Origin: Mesoflavibacter profundi
Lineage (GTDB): Bacteria; Bacteroidota; Bacteroidia; Flavobacteriales; Flavobacteriaceae
Direction: 5' to 3'
Length of the DNA stretch: 64,000 bases
Assembly (NCBI RefSeq): GCF_014764305.1
Contig: NZ_CP061703.1
Coordinates: 1,315,501 to 1,379,500, forward strand
How positions within the stretch are numbered: the first letter of the stretch is position 1; each line of letters starts with the position of its first letter. Below, piece after piece: positions 52,350-62,100 of this stretch. The notes under the pieces were generated by a model, which did not search any database, was not told the origin of the DNA, and saw only the letters and a program-made list of their open reading frames with translations. The translations under genes were made by a program, and so were the position numbers.

Positions 52350-53936
52350 ATGTTTAAATATATTAAAAATGACTTACCTGCAAGTATAGTCGTATTTTTT
52401 GTGGCATTACCATTATGTTTAGGTATTGCATTAGCTAGTGGCGCACCTTTATTTTCGGGTTTAATTGCTGGTATAGTTGGTGGTATTGTAGTAGGATCTT
52501 TAAGTGGATCTAAAATTGGTGTTAGTGGTCCAGCTGCTGGACTAGCAGCAATTGTATTAACAGCAATTGGTACTTTAGGTGGTTATGAAAACTTTTTAGT
52601 CGCTGTAGTTTTAGGAGGTATAATCCAATTAGTATTTGGATTATTAAGATTAGGAATCATAGGTTACTACTTTCCGTCTTCAGTAATTAAAGGTATGTTA
52701 ACAGGTATTGGTATTATCATTATTTTAAAACAAATACCACACTTTTTTGGATACGATCCAGATCCAGAAGGTGATTTTGCATTTTTCCAAGTAGATGGTG
52801 AAAATACATTTTCTGAAATTTTAAATTCGATTAATCACATAACACCAGGATCTTTATTAATAGGTGTAATTGGATTAGCAATTTTACTATTATGGAGTAA
52901 TGTGTTATCTAAAAAAGGTAAAATATTTCAGTTAATTCAAGGTCCTTTAGTAGCAGTAGTTGTTGGTATCATATTTTATGTATTAACAAAAGGACATTCT
53001 ACTTTAGGAATAGAAAGCTCACATTTAGTAAGCGTACCTGTTCCAGAAGATTTTTCGTCGTTTTTAGGACAATTTAGCTTTCCTAATTTTACAGCAATTA
53101 CAAATCCAGAAATTTGGATTGTAGCTTTTACTATTGCATTAGTTGCAAGTTTAGAAACTTTACTTTGTGTAGAAGCAACCGATAAGTTAGATCCATATAA
53201 AAATGTAACACCAACTAATAGAGAGTTATTAGCACAAGGTACCGGAAATATCCTTTCTGGTATGATTGGAGGATTACCTATTACGCAAGTAATTGTTCGT
53301 AGTTCGGCAAATATCCAATCTGGCGGACGCAGTAAAATGTCGGCAATAATACATGGTTTCTTTTTATTAATTTCTGTAATATTAATACCTAAGTTATTAA
53401 ATATGATACCGTTATCTGTTCTTGCAGCAGTGTTATTAATCGTAGGATATAAACTTGCAAAGCCAGCATTATTTAAAACAATGTATGATTTAGGTTGGAA
53501 ACAATTTTTACCATTTATAGTAACAGTTGCAGGTATTGTATTTACAGATTTATTAAAAGGAATTGCTTTAGGATTAGCAGTAGGTATTATAGTTATACTA
53601 ATAAAAAGCTACCAAAACTCGCATTTCTTACATAAAGAAGGAGAAGATGTAGACGACGGAAAAATTAAAATGACACTAGCAGAAGAAGTAACTTTCTTTA
53701 ACAAAGGAGCAATTTTAAAAGAATTAGACCGTTTACCAGAAAATTCTTATTTAGAATTAGATGTAAGAAAAACACGATATTTAGATAATGATATTATCGA
53801 GATTTTAGAAGACTTTTCAGTAAAAGCAAAAGAACGAAATATCAATATCAAGTTAATTTCAGAAAGAGGAACAATAGAAAACCCAGAAAGTTTTGTAGAG
53901 TTCTTTAAATTAAAACCTAAAACACAATTAAACTAA
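52350..53936 (+). CDS. SulP-family anion transporter, likely bicarbonate
   Basis: About 10-14 membrane helices (residues ~10-425) and a short C-terminal STAS-like domain (~435-525, LELDVRKTRYLDNDIIEIL). The family signature region is ASGAPLFSGLIAGIVGG and SGSKIGVSGPAAGLAA near the N-terminus. SulP proteins carry sulfate or, as in the cyanobacterial BicA type, bicarbonate. The beta-carbonic anhydrase gene directly behind it, 23 bases away, favours bicarbonate. No sulfate-assimilation genes are nearby. Confidence 0.88.
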   Translation: MFKYIKNDLPASIVVFFVALPLCLGIALASGAPLFSGLIAGIVGGIVVGSLSGSKIGVSGPAAGLAAIVLTAIGTLGGYENFLVAVVLGGIIQLVFGLLRLGIIGYYFPSSVIKGMLTGIGIIIILKQIPHFFGYDPDPEGDFAFFQVDGENTFSEILNSINHITPGSLLIGVIGLAILLLWSNVLSKKGKIFQLIQGPLVAVVVGIIFYVLTKGHSTLGIESSHLVSVPVPEDFSSFLGQFSFPNFTAITNPEIWIVAFTIALVASLETLLCVEATDKLDPYKNVTPTNRELLAQGTGNILSGMIGGLPITQVIVRSSANIQSGGRSKMSAIIHGFFLLISVILIPKLLNMIPLSVLAAVLLIVGYKLAKPALFKTMYDLGWKQFLPFIVTVAGIVFTDLLKGIALGLAVGIIVILIKSYQNSHFLHKEGEDVDDGKIKMTLAEEVTFFNKGAILKELDRLPENSYLELDVRKTRYLDNDIIEILEDFSVKAKERNINIKLISERGTIENPESFVEFFKLKPKTQLN

Positions 53937-53959
53937 CAAACAACACAATAGAAGATACT

Positions 53960-54589
53960 ATGAAAGCACATACTAAAGAAACACAAGCTACAATGACGCC
54001 AGAAAAGTCATTACAGTTTTTAAAAGAAGGAAACGAAAGATTTCAGCAAAACTTAAAAGCAAATCGTAATTTATTAGAGCAAGTTAATGATACAAGCGAA
54101 GGACAATTTCCGTTTGCAACAATATTAAGTTGTATAGATTCTCGTGTCTCTGCCGAGCTTGTTTTTGATCAAGGATTAGGAGATATTTTTAGCGTACGTA
54201 TTGCAGGAAACTTTGTAAACGAAGACATCTTAGGAAGCATGGAATTTGCTTGTAAATTAGCAGGAACCAAACTAATTGTAGTATTAGGACATACAAGTTG
54301 CGGCGCTGTAAAAGGTGCATGTGATCATGCCGAAATGGGTAACCTAACCAAGTTAATCCAGAAAATAACACCAGCTGTGAATGCAGTCTCAGAACCAAGT
54401 GATGAGAGTTTAAGAAACTCTAAAAACTTAGAATTTGTAGATGAGGTATCAAAGAAAAACGTAGAACTTACAATAGATCGCATCCATGCAGAAAGTCCAA
54501 TACTTTCTGAAATGGAAAAAAATGGCGAGATTAAAATAATAGGCGCTATGTACGATATTAATACTGGTGGCGTAGAGTTTTACGAATAA
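53960..54589 (+). CDS. Beta-carbonic anhydrase
   Basis: Interconverts CO2 and bicarbonate. The zinc ligands are Cys58, His111 and Cys114 with the Asp60-Arg62 dyad: LSCIDSR and GHTSCGAVKGAC. 209 residues, normal for the clade. Cytoplasmic; an alternative start 12 codons downstream (MTPEKSL) exists. It is encoded between SulP and a DUF2490 protein, so it likely traps bicarbonate that SulP brings in or feeds carboxylases. Confidence 0.95.
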   Translation: MKAHTKETQATMTPEKSLQFLKEGNERFQQNLKANRNLLEQVNDTSEGQFPFATILSCIDSRVSAELVFDQGLGDIFSVRIAGNFVNEDILGSMEFACKLAGTKLIVVLGHTSCGAVKGACDHAEMGNLTKLIQKITPAVNAVSEPSDESLRNSKNLEFVDEVSKKNVELTIDRIHAESPILSEMEKNGEIKIIGAMYDINTGGVEFYE

Positions 54590-54596
54590 GATTAAC

Positions 54597-55262
54597 ATGA
54601 AAAAGAACACATTTGCAGCATTACTAGTTTTAGTAATGCTGCCTTTTTTAGGGATAAGTCAAAATAGCGAATTAGGTAATTGGATAATCGTTTTTGGTAA
54701 CAAGCAATTAAATAGTAAATGGAATTTACATGCCGAAGTCCAATACCGTAATTACGATGCTATAGGCGATCTAGAGCAGCTACTGTTAAGAACAGGAATA
54801 GGATATAATTTAACCGAAAATAATAACAACCTACTATTAGGTTACGGTTACATAAAATCTGAAAATTACATAGGTCAAACAGAAGATAAAATTAATGTAA
54901 ATGAACATAGAATTTTTCAGCAGTTTATAACAAAACAGCATCAAAACAGATTAAATATAACACACCGTTATAGATTTGAACAACGTTTTGTAGAAGACGA
55001 TTTTAAAATGCGATTAAGATACTTCCTATCTTTAAATTATCCATTAAATCATAAAAATTTAGAAGATAAAACATGGTATTTATCAAGTTATAACGAGCTG
55101 TTTATTAATACCCAAAAAGACTTGTTTGATCGCAATAGGATCTATTTTGGTACAGGATATAAACTAAATAACGCTGTAAAATTTGAACTAGGTTGGATGA
55201 ATCAAATATTCAGTTCAGACTCAAGAGACCAAATAAATATGATAGCCTTTATAAACTTTTAA
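54597..55262 (+). CDS. DUF2490 outer-membrane beta-barrel protein
   Basis: Signal peptide (ends ~21, GISQN). The remainder consists of amphipathic strands (NLHAEVQYRNYDAIGDLEQL, RLNITHRYRFEQRF, FGTGYKLNNAVKFELGWMN), as in DUF2490 barrels. The function is unknown. It starts 7 bases after the carbonic anhydrase stop, so it is likely part of the same transcript and may be its porin. Confidence 0.8.
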   Translation: MKKNTFAALLVLVMLPFLGISQNSELGNWIIVFGNKQLNSKWNLHAEVQYRNYDAIGDLEQLLLRTGIGYNLTENNNNLLLGYGYIKSENYIGQTEDKINVNEHRIFQQFITKQHQNRLNITHRYRFEQRFVEDDFKMRLRYFLSLNYPLNHKNLEDKTWYLSSYNELFINTQKDLFDRNRIYFGTGYKLNNAVKFELGWMNQIFSSDSRDQINMIAFINF

Positions 55263-55286
55263 ATAAGAATAAGAAGGTAATGATGT

Positions 55287-55841
55287 TTAAGCTTGCACGT
55301 CGTTAGTATCTTCAGCAGGATCAATAATATCATTATCTTCTTCTTCTAAAGTTTCATCTTCAGATTTAATAATACTAGGAAAAATCATTGGTGCCAAACC
55401 TTTAACAGGTTTGTAAAGTATAGAATTTTCAATATTCTCTTCGTTAACAAAAGTAATCGTGTTATTCATTTTATCAAAAACAATAAGTAACACACTTAAA
55501 ATCAATCCAATTTTTAAAGCACCAAAAACAGCACCCAAAAGTTTGTTTAAAATACCTAAAGAGGCAAAATCTGCTAATTTGGTAAGCGCCTTACCAGCCA
55601 AGCTAATTAGTAAAATAATAACCACAAACGTAATAGCAAACGCAGTAATATTAATGGTTTTTTCGTTCCATTCGGTTTTATTTTCTAAAAAATTAGCAAC
55701 AAAATAACTAAAATGTATAGCACCATAAACACCGCCAACAAGTGCTATAATAGAAGCAAGTTCTACAAAAAGACCTTTAAACAAACCACGCACTAAGCCA
55801 AATAATAAAAGTGCGCCTAAAACAATATCTATAACCGCCAT
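55287..55841 (-). CDS. cvpA: CvpA-family membrane protein
   Basis: Four membrane helices in the first ~125 residues of 184, with the N-terminal family motif VIDIVLGALLLFGLVRGLFKGLF. The C-terminal tail is acidic (EDETLEEEDNDIIDPAEDTND). CvpA proteins were linked to colicin V export and bile or stress tolerance; the molecular activity is unclear. Divergent from the small protein at 55894. Confidence 0.88.
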   Translation of the reverse strand: MAVIDIVLGALLLFGLVRGLFKGLFVELASIIALVGGVYGAIHFSYFVANFLENKTEWNEKTINITAFAITFVVIILLISLAGKALTKLADFASLGILNKLLGAVFGALKIGLILSVLLIVFDKMNNTITFVNEENIENSILYKPVKGLAPMIFPSIIKSEDETLEEEDNDIIDPAEDTNDVQA

Positions 55842-55893
55842 AAAGTTTACAATTTCAACAAATATAAACTAACTTTGCAACTTTAATAAAATT

Positions 55894-56250
55894 ATGTCTA
55901 GAGACGAGCAGTTAAAACAAAGATGGGAAGAAGTAGTAAGTAAATTGTCCGCACAATTTGCAGACGGAGATACACTAGATTTAGACGCCATAATCTATCT
56001 AATAGGCGTACAAGAGTTGGGACAATTACACCGTAGATTTAAAAAAGACCACAAATTAGATTTAATGCACATAGCCATTTGCAAACTGTTAGAGCCATAT
56101 GGTTATTATGAGTTTGATTTTGTGGATGAAGATGGTTGGCCACATTATAAAGTAAAAGAACAATTACCAGCATTAAAAGCAGGCGAGCAATCTATATTAA
56201 TGAAAGAAGCCATAGTCAACTACTTTATAGAAACCAAGTACATAAAATAA
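55894..56250 (+). CDS. Conserved flavobacterial protein of unknown function
   Basis: A 118-residue soluble protein. The sequence (RWEEVVSKLSAQFADGDTLD, IYLIGVQELGQLHRRFKKD, DFVDEDGWPHYKV) is of a form I know from small hypothetical proteins next to pheS and cvpA in flavobacteria. No catalytic motif is evident. Its conserved position suggests a housekeeping role. Confidence 0.65.
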   Translation: MSRDEQLKQRWEEVVSKLSAQFADGDTLDLDAIIYLIGVQELGQLHRRFKKDHKLDLMHIAICKLLEPYGYYEFDFVDEDGWPHYKVKEQLPALKAGEQSILMKEAIVNYFIETKYIK

Positions 56251-56256
56251 ATTATA

Positions 56257-56331
56257 GCGTTACCCTATCGGGTCAGGCTCTCGCAAGTCGCAATCAAAGA
56301 TGTGCTCCAACAATTGCTCTATCCTTAACGC
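56257..56331. repeat. 75-bp interspersed element, copy 2 (ends GCGTTA/TAACGC)
   Basis: Starts GCGTTACCCT-ATC-GGGTC and ends TTAACGC, exactly the length of copy 1 at 12007-12081. The middle is diverged, but both share GCTCCAACAAT. It lies between the small conserved gene and the pheS promoter. Confidence 0.75.
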
Positions 56332-56386
56332 GCCAATCCGCCAACAAAAAGCTTGCACTAAGTAAGGTCTAAACCATAAAAAATAG

Positions 56387-56394
56387 TAAATTTG
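56387..56394 (+). promoter_or_regulatory. -7 promoter box of pheS
   Basis: TAAATTTG, exact match to TAnnTTTG, ending about 10-20 bases before the start codon. No TTTG at the right spacing upstream; the leader would be unusually short. Confidence 0.45.
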
Positions 56395-56413
56395 CCCATT
56401 ATTAATGGAAGTC

Positions 56414-57433
56414 ATGATAGATAAGATTAAAGAGCTTATTGCAGAAGCCGAAGCATTTAAAGCACAAACCAAAGAAGAAGTAGAAACGTTTCGTATAAAA
56501 TACCTAGGTAAAAAAGGGTTACTAAACGAGTATTTCTCTGAGTTTAAAAATGTAGCAAACGACCAGAAAAAAGAATTTGGCCAAGCTATAAACAAGTTAA
56601 AGCAAACGGCACAAGATAAAGTTAATCAACTTAAAGAAGAGTTAGAAAATAACACGCAAGATGCAGGAGTAAGTGGTGATTTATCAAGACCAGGAGAGCC
56701 ATTAATAATAGGATCACGTCATCCAATATCTATTGTAAAAAATCAAATAATAGATATTTTTTCAAATATAGGATTTAACGTAAGTGAAGGACCAGAAATA
56801 GAAGACGATTGGCATAACTTTACAGCCTTAAATCTTCCAGAATATCATCCAGCAAGAGATATGCAGGATACCTTTTTTATACAAACAAATCCAGACATAT
56901 TATTACGTACGCATACCAGTTCTGTACAAGTACGTTACATGGAAAATAATCAACCGCCAATACGTACTATTTCACCAGGAAGAGTATACCGTAACGAAGC
57001 AATATCTGCAAGATCGCACTGTTTTTTTCATCAAATAGAAGGATTATATATAGATAAAGATGTAAGTTTTGCAGACTTAAAACAAACGCTTCAATACTTT
57101 ACAACCGAGTTGTTTGGAAAATCAAAAATAAGACTACGTCCATCATACTTCCCATTTACAGAGCCAAGTGCTGAGATAGATGTATATTGGGGATTAGAAA
57201 CCGAAACCGATTACAAAATCACTAAAGGAACAGGTTGGTTAGAAATAGGTGGTTGTGGTATGGTAGACCCAAACGTACTTAAAAACTGTAATATAGATGC
57301 AGAGGAATACTCAGGATTTGCTTTTGGTGTTGGTATAGATCGTATAGCTATGTTATTACACCAAATAGGAGATATAAGATTACTAAGCGAAAATGATGTT
57401 AGGTTTTTAAGTCAATTTAAATCTGCATTATAA
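56414..57433 (+). CDS. pheS: Phenylalanyl-tRNA synthetase alpha subunit
   Basis: Charges tRNA-Phe together with PheT, whose gene is not in the window. N-terminal coiled coil (~1-85), then the class II core: motif 2 SPGRVYRNEAISARS with HCFFHQIEG, and motif 3 GFAFGVGIDRIAMLLHQIGD. I choose the start at MIDKIKELIAEAEAF (56414) because family members begin there; an ATG three codons upstream (56405) is also possible. A good terminator follows. Confidence 0.94.
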   Translation: MIDKIKELIAEAEAFKAQTKEEVETFRIKYLGKKGLLNEYFSEFKNVANDQKKEFGQAINKLKQTAQDKVNQLKEELENNTQDAGVSGDLSRPGEPLIIGSRHPISIVKNQIIDIFSNIGFNVSEGPEIEDDWHNFTALNLPEYHPARDMQDTFFIQTNPDILLRTHTSSVQVRYMENNQPPIRTISPGRVYRNEAISARSHCFFHQIEGLYIDKDVSFADLKQTLQYFTTELFGKSKIRLRPSYFPFTEPSAEIDVYWGLETETDYKITKGTGWLEIGGCGMVDPNVLKNCNIDAEEYSGFAFGVGIDRIAMLLHQIGDIRLLSENDVRFLSQFKSAL

Positions 57434-57450
57434 TCAATAAACTTAGTTTA

Positions 57451-57477
57451 AAAAGCCGGAATTGTCCGGCTTTTTTT
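57451..57477 (+). terminator. Terminator of pheS
   Basis: AAAAGCCGGA pairs with TCCGGCTTTT around an ATTG-like loop, with a T run. Confidence 0.9.
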
Positions 57478-57503
57478 ATTTAACAACAATTTAACTTCGT
57501 TCG

Positions 57504-57535
57504 GTTCGGTTTTTCCCGAACTAAACTTAATTTTG
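57504..57535 (+). promoter_or_regulatory. Promoter and palindromic operator of the RND efflux operon
   Basis: TAATTTTG (57528-57535) is a perfect -7 box. GTTCGG (57504-57509) and CCGAAC (57516-57521) form a perfect 6-bp inverted repeat with a 6-base spacer, ending 6 bases before the -7 box. The TTCG at 57505-57508 lies 19 bases upstream of the -7 box, so the operator overlaps the -33 region. The first gene is a regulator, so autorepression through this site is the likely model. Confidence 0.6.
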
Positions 57536-57553
57536 TAAATCTAATTAAACACA

Positions 57554-58054
57554 ATGACTTTAGATTTACTAAAACAAAAACACGATCTGGTAGAACGCTT
57601 AGGAATCGTTTTTGAACAAACAGATCAATTAGCTCCAGTTGCAGCTCGTATATTGTCATACATTATATTAACAGGAGATTCGGGAACTACTTTCGAAGAG
57701 TTAGTAGATAAGCTATGTGCAAGTAAAAGCACAATATCTACACACTTAAACCATTTATCAGATTTAAAAAAAATAAAATATTTTACTAAAACAGGCGACC
57801 GTAAAAAATATTTTATCAAAAATCCAGACACTATTTTTCAGCGAATAGATAGAATGGTCGAAGACTGGAAAATTCAAATTGAATTACATAAAGAGATAAA
57901 GCAATACAAAGAAAAAATGAATGAATTGGTTGTTACAAACCAAGAAGAAAAATTCAAGTTAGACTTTCATGACAGCTACCTTATTTATTTAAATGAAGCA
58001 ATAAACTCACTAGAAAAATTAAGAATAAAAATTTTAGAAATAGAAAAAAAGTAA
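57554..58054 (+). CDS. GbsR/MarR-family transcriptional regulator
   Basis: A 166-residue winged-helix DNA-binding protein. The recognition helix is in FEELVDKLCASKSTISTHLNHL (~48-69), followed by the wing IKYFTKTGDRKKYFIK; the C-terminal half is a long helix pair (~90-165) for dimerisation. It heads an efflux-pump operon: the membrane fusion gene starts 14 bases later. Probably a repressor that releases DNA when it binds pump substrates; the ligand is unknown. Confidence 0.88.
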   Translation: MTLDLLKQKHDLVERLGIVFEQTDQLAPVAARILSYIILTGDSGTTFEELVDKLCASKSTISTHLNHLSDLKKIKYFTKTGDRKKYFIKNPDTIFQRIDRMVEDWKIQIELHKEIKQYKEKMNELVVTNQEEKFKLDFHDSYLIYLNEAINSLEKLRIKILEIEKK

Positions 58055-58067
58055 CCATCAATTATAT

Positions 58068-59189
58068 ATGAAACGTATAAGCCAATTCCTAATCATAGTG
58101 CTAAGTATTACAACCATTATAAGTTGTAAAAATCAGGAGCAACAACAACCAACACAAAGTGCACCAGCAACATTTAGTGTAGCAACCTTACAAGAAAAAA
58201 CCGTTACAGGTTATCAAGAATATCCAGTTAGAATAGAAGGAATAGTAAATAGTGATGTAAGAGCAAAAACATCTGGATATATACAACAGGTTTTAGTAGA
58301 CGAAGGAGAAAAAGTAAAAAAAGGACAACCACTTTTTAAGCTAGAAACACAATCGTTATCACAAGATGCCAATGCTGCAAAAGCTAGTGTTAATGCAGCT
58401 CAGGTAGAAGTAGATAAATTAATTCCATTAGTAGAAAAAAATATTATTAGTAAAGTCCAATTAGAAACAGCAAAAGCTAATCTAGCCCAAGCTAAAGCTA
58501 ATTACAACAGTATAAATGCTAATATTGGCTATGCTACAGTAAAAAGTCCTGTAGATGGTTATGTTGGTGCAATAAATTTAAGAGAAGGTTCTTTAGTAAG
58601 CCCAAGCGATGCTACAGCATTAACAACTGTTAGTGAGATAAGTCAAGTGTATGCCTTTTTTAGTTTAAATGAAGCACAATACATTAACTACCTTCAAAAA
58701 ATGGAAGGTAAAAGTAAATCAGAACGAATAAAAAATTCTCCAGATGTAAGTTTAGTATTGGCTAACGGAGAGTTATACTCAGAGACAGGAAGAATACAAA
58801 CAAGTACAGGTCAGATTAATCAAAATACGGGAACAATAAAAATTAGAGCCGCATTTAATAATCCAAATGAAATTCTTACTAACGGAAACAGTGGTAAAAT
58901 AAGAATACCAACTACTTATCAAGATGCAATTGTTGTTCCGCAATCTGCTACTTTCGAACAACAAAAAGACGTACTTATTTACACGTTACAATCTGATAAT
59001 AAAGTAAAATCTAATATAATAACAATTAAAGGAACAGTAGATAATCTTTATGTTGTTGAGTCAGGATTGCAAAAAGGCGATAAAATAATAACATCTGGTA
59101 TAAGTAAGCTAAGAAACGGTACTGAAATTACACCAAAAGAAGTCTCTTTTGATAGTATCACAAAACCAATAACTCCTTTATTTAAATAA
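58068..59189 (+). CDS. RND efflux periplasmic adaptor (membrane fusion) lipoprotein
   Basis: AcrA/MexA-type adaptor joining the pump to the outer-membrane channel. Lipoprotein signal with Cys20 in TTIISCKNQ. The lipoyl-like half motifs are GYIQQVLVDEGEKVKKGQPL and the return AKSPVDGYVGAINLREGSLV, and the coiled-coil hairpin lies between (~95-145, AKASVNAAQVEVDKLIPLVE). 373 residues. Second gene of the efflux operon, ending 5 bases before the pump gene. Confidence 0.93.
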   Translation: MKRISQFLIIVLSITTIISCKNQEQQQPTQSAPATFSVATLQEKTVTGYQEYPVRIEGIVNSDVRAKTSGYIQQVLVDEGEKVKKGQPLFKLETQSLSQDANAAKASVNAAQVEVDKLIPLVEKNIISKVQLETAKANLAQAKANYNSINANIGYATVKSPVDGYVGAINLREGSLVSPSDATALTTVSEISQVYAFFSLNEAQYINYLQKMEGKSKSERIKNSPDVSLVLANGELYSETGRIQTSTGQINQNTGTIKIRAAFNNPNEILTNGNSGKIRIPTTYQDAIVVPQSATFEQQKDVLIYTLQSDNKVKSNIITIKGTVDNLYVVESGLQKGDKIITSGISKLRNGTEITPKEVSFDSITKPITPLFK

Positions 59190-59194
59190 AAATT

Positions 59195-62100
59195 ATGCTA
59201 AAAACATTTATAGAAAGACCTGTACTATCTACAGTTATTTCAATTATTATAGTCATTTTAGGAGTTCTAGGACTTACTAATTTGCCAATAGAACAGTATC
59301 CAGATATTGCGCCTCCAACAATTACAGTATCTGCAAATTATACAGGAGCAAGTGCAGAAACTATTATGGAATCTGTTGTTATTCCTATAGAAGAACAAAT
59401 TAACGGTGTAGAAGGTATGACTTATATTACCTCTACAGCTTCTAACTCTGGAACAGCACAAATCACAGTTTATTTTGATCAAGAAACAGATCCAGATATT
59501 GCTGCTGTAAATGTACAAAACCGTGTTGCAAGAGCCAATCCTTTGTTACCACAAGTAGTGACGCAATCTGGAGTTTTAACTCAAAAGCAGCAAACTTCGG
59601 CATTAATGTTCATGTCGTTTTATTCAGAAAATGAAGACTACGATGCTACATTTCTTCAAAATTATTTAAAGATTAATGTTATCCCATCAATACAACGTGT
59701 AAATGGTGTAGGTAATGTTAATGTGTTTTCATCTCAAGATTACGCCATGCGTATTTGGCTAAAACCAGAAAAGTTAGCAGCGTATAATTTAAATCCTTCA
59801 GATATTACATCAGCTTTAAACGAGCAAAGTTTAGAAGCTTCTGCTGGATCTTTAGGGGAAAATAGTGGTGAGTCATTTTCATATACAATAACCTATAGTG
59901 GTAGATTTAAAACAGAACAACAGTACAGCGATATAATTATAAAAGCATTAGATAATGGTCAATATTTAAGGCTTAAAGATGTTGCAGATGTCGAACTAGA
60001 TTCTCAATCCTACGCTTCTTTTGGGTCAACCAATGGATATCCTAGTGTTAATATGGGTATTTTTCAAACTGCTGGATCTAATGCTCAAGAAATAATTGAA
60101 ACTATTAAATCTGAATTATCAAGGTTAGAAAAAGATTTTCCTGACGGAATTAAAGTGATAATTCCGTTTGATACTAATCAATTTTTAGAAGCTTCTATAG
60201 ACAAGGTAGTAAGCACATTTATTGAAGCTTTTATCTTAGTATTTTTAGTTGTATTTATCTTTTTACAAGATTTTAGATCTACTTTAATTCCTGCTATAGC
60301 AGTACCTGTAGCAATTGTTGGTACCTTTTTCTTTTTAAATTTATTTGGCTATTCCATAAACCTGCTAACGCTGTTTGCATTAGTCTTAGCAATAGGTATT
60401 GTAGTTGACGATGCAATTGTTGTGGTAGAAGCTGTACACTCTAAAATGGATGAAGGCGAAACAAATGCTAAAAAGGCAACACTTAGTGCTATGCACGAAA
60501 TATCTGGAGCCATTATTTCTATTACATTAGTTATGGCTGCAGTATTTATACCTGTAACTTTTGTTCAAGGTCCAACAGGTGTGTTTTACGAGCAATTTGG
60601 TGTGACATTAATTGTTGCTATATTAATTTCAGCCTTAAATGCATTAACGCTTAGTCCTGCATTATGTGCATTGTTTTTAAAATCTCATGACGATTCACAT
60701 AAAAACAAAAATGTCGTACAACGTTTTTATTCTGCTTTTAATAAAGGATTTAATGCAACGACTGAACGTTATGGAAGAAGCTTACAGTTTTTATATAAAA
60801 ACAAACTTGTTACTGTAGTCATACTACTTTTAGCAGGTGTTGGAATTTGGTGGTCTGCCACAACAACACCAACTGGATTTGTACCAAGTGAAGATAGAGG
60901 CGTTTTATTTATAGATGTACAATTAGCACCAGGAGCATCAATGGATAGAACAAAACAAATTACAGATTTAGTCTATAAAAATGCATCTCAAATTCCCGGA
61001 ATAGATGGTGTAACAGTTGTAAATGGTAGAAGTTTAATTAATGGATCGGGTAGCAACTATGGATTTGGATTTATAAAATTAAAAGACTGGAGCGAACGTA
61101 CTGCAGACGATCAAACTATAGATGCTATAACAGGTAAATTGTTTGGGATGGCAGCAGGAATACAAGATGCTAGAGTATTGTTTTTTGCGCCGCCAAGTAT
61201 ACCTGGATTTGGTTTGTCTTCTGGTTTTGAAGTTAATTTACTTGATAAATCTGGTGGTAGTGTAGAGCAATTAAATGAAGCAACTCAAAATTTTATTGGT
61301 AATTTAATGCAGCATCCAGAAATACAATATGGACAAACTTCTTTTAATACTAATTATCCACAATATCAATTAGATATTAATGTACCAGTAGCAAAAGATT
61401 TAGGCGTATCTGTAAGTAGTATTTTCTCTACTTTACAAGGGTATATTGGAGGAATTTACGCTGCAGATTTTGCAAGATTTGGTAAGCAATACCGTGTGTA
61501 TGTACAATCACTTCCTGAAGATAGAACAGATGAAAACTCATTAAATCAATTATATATTAGAACAGGAAGTGGTGATATGGCACCAATAACACAGTTTGTT
61601 TCTTTAAAACGTGTTTATGGTCCGCAATCGGTAACTCGATTTAACTTATATAATTCGGCAAAAGTATCTGGAGCTTCAAATCCTGGTTTTAGTACAGGTG
61701 ATGCATTAGCAATTGTAAATGCAGAAGCCTCAAAATTACCATCAAATTTTGAAGTTGCCTATTCTGGTTTATCTAGAGAAGAATCTAGCGCAGGTAATCA
61801 AACAACAATAATTTTTGGATTAAGTATACTCTTTGTCTTTTTCTTATTAGCAGCACAATACGAGAGTTACTTATTACCATTAGCAGTAATTTTATCTTTA
61901 CCAGTAGGTATCTTTGGCGCATTTATTTCAACAAAATTATTTGGTTTAGAAAATAATATTTACTTCCAGATAGCCTTAGTTATGCTTGTAGGTTTACTCG
62001 CTAAAAACGCCATATTAATTGTAGAGTTTGCTTTACAAAGAAGAAAACAAGGCGAAGATCTAGTAGAAGCTGCAATACATGGTGCTAAAGCGCGTCTAAG

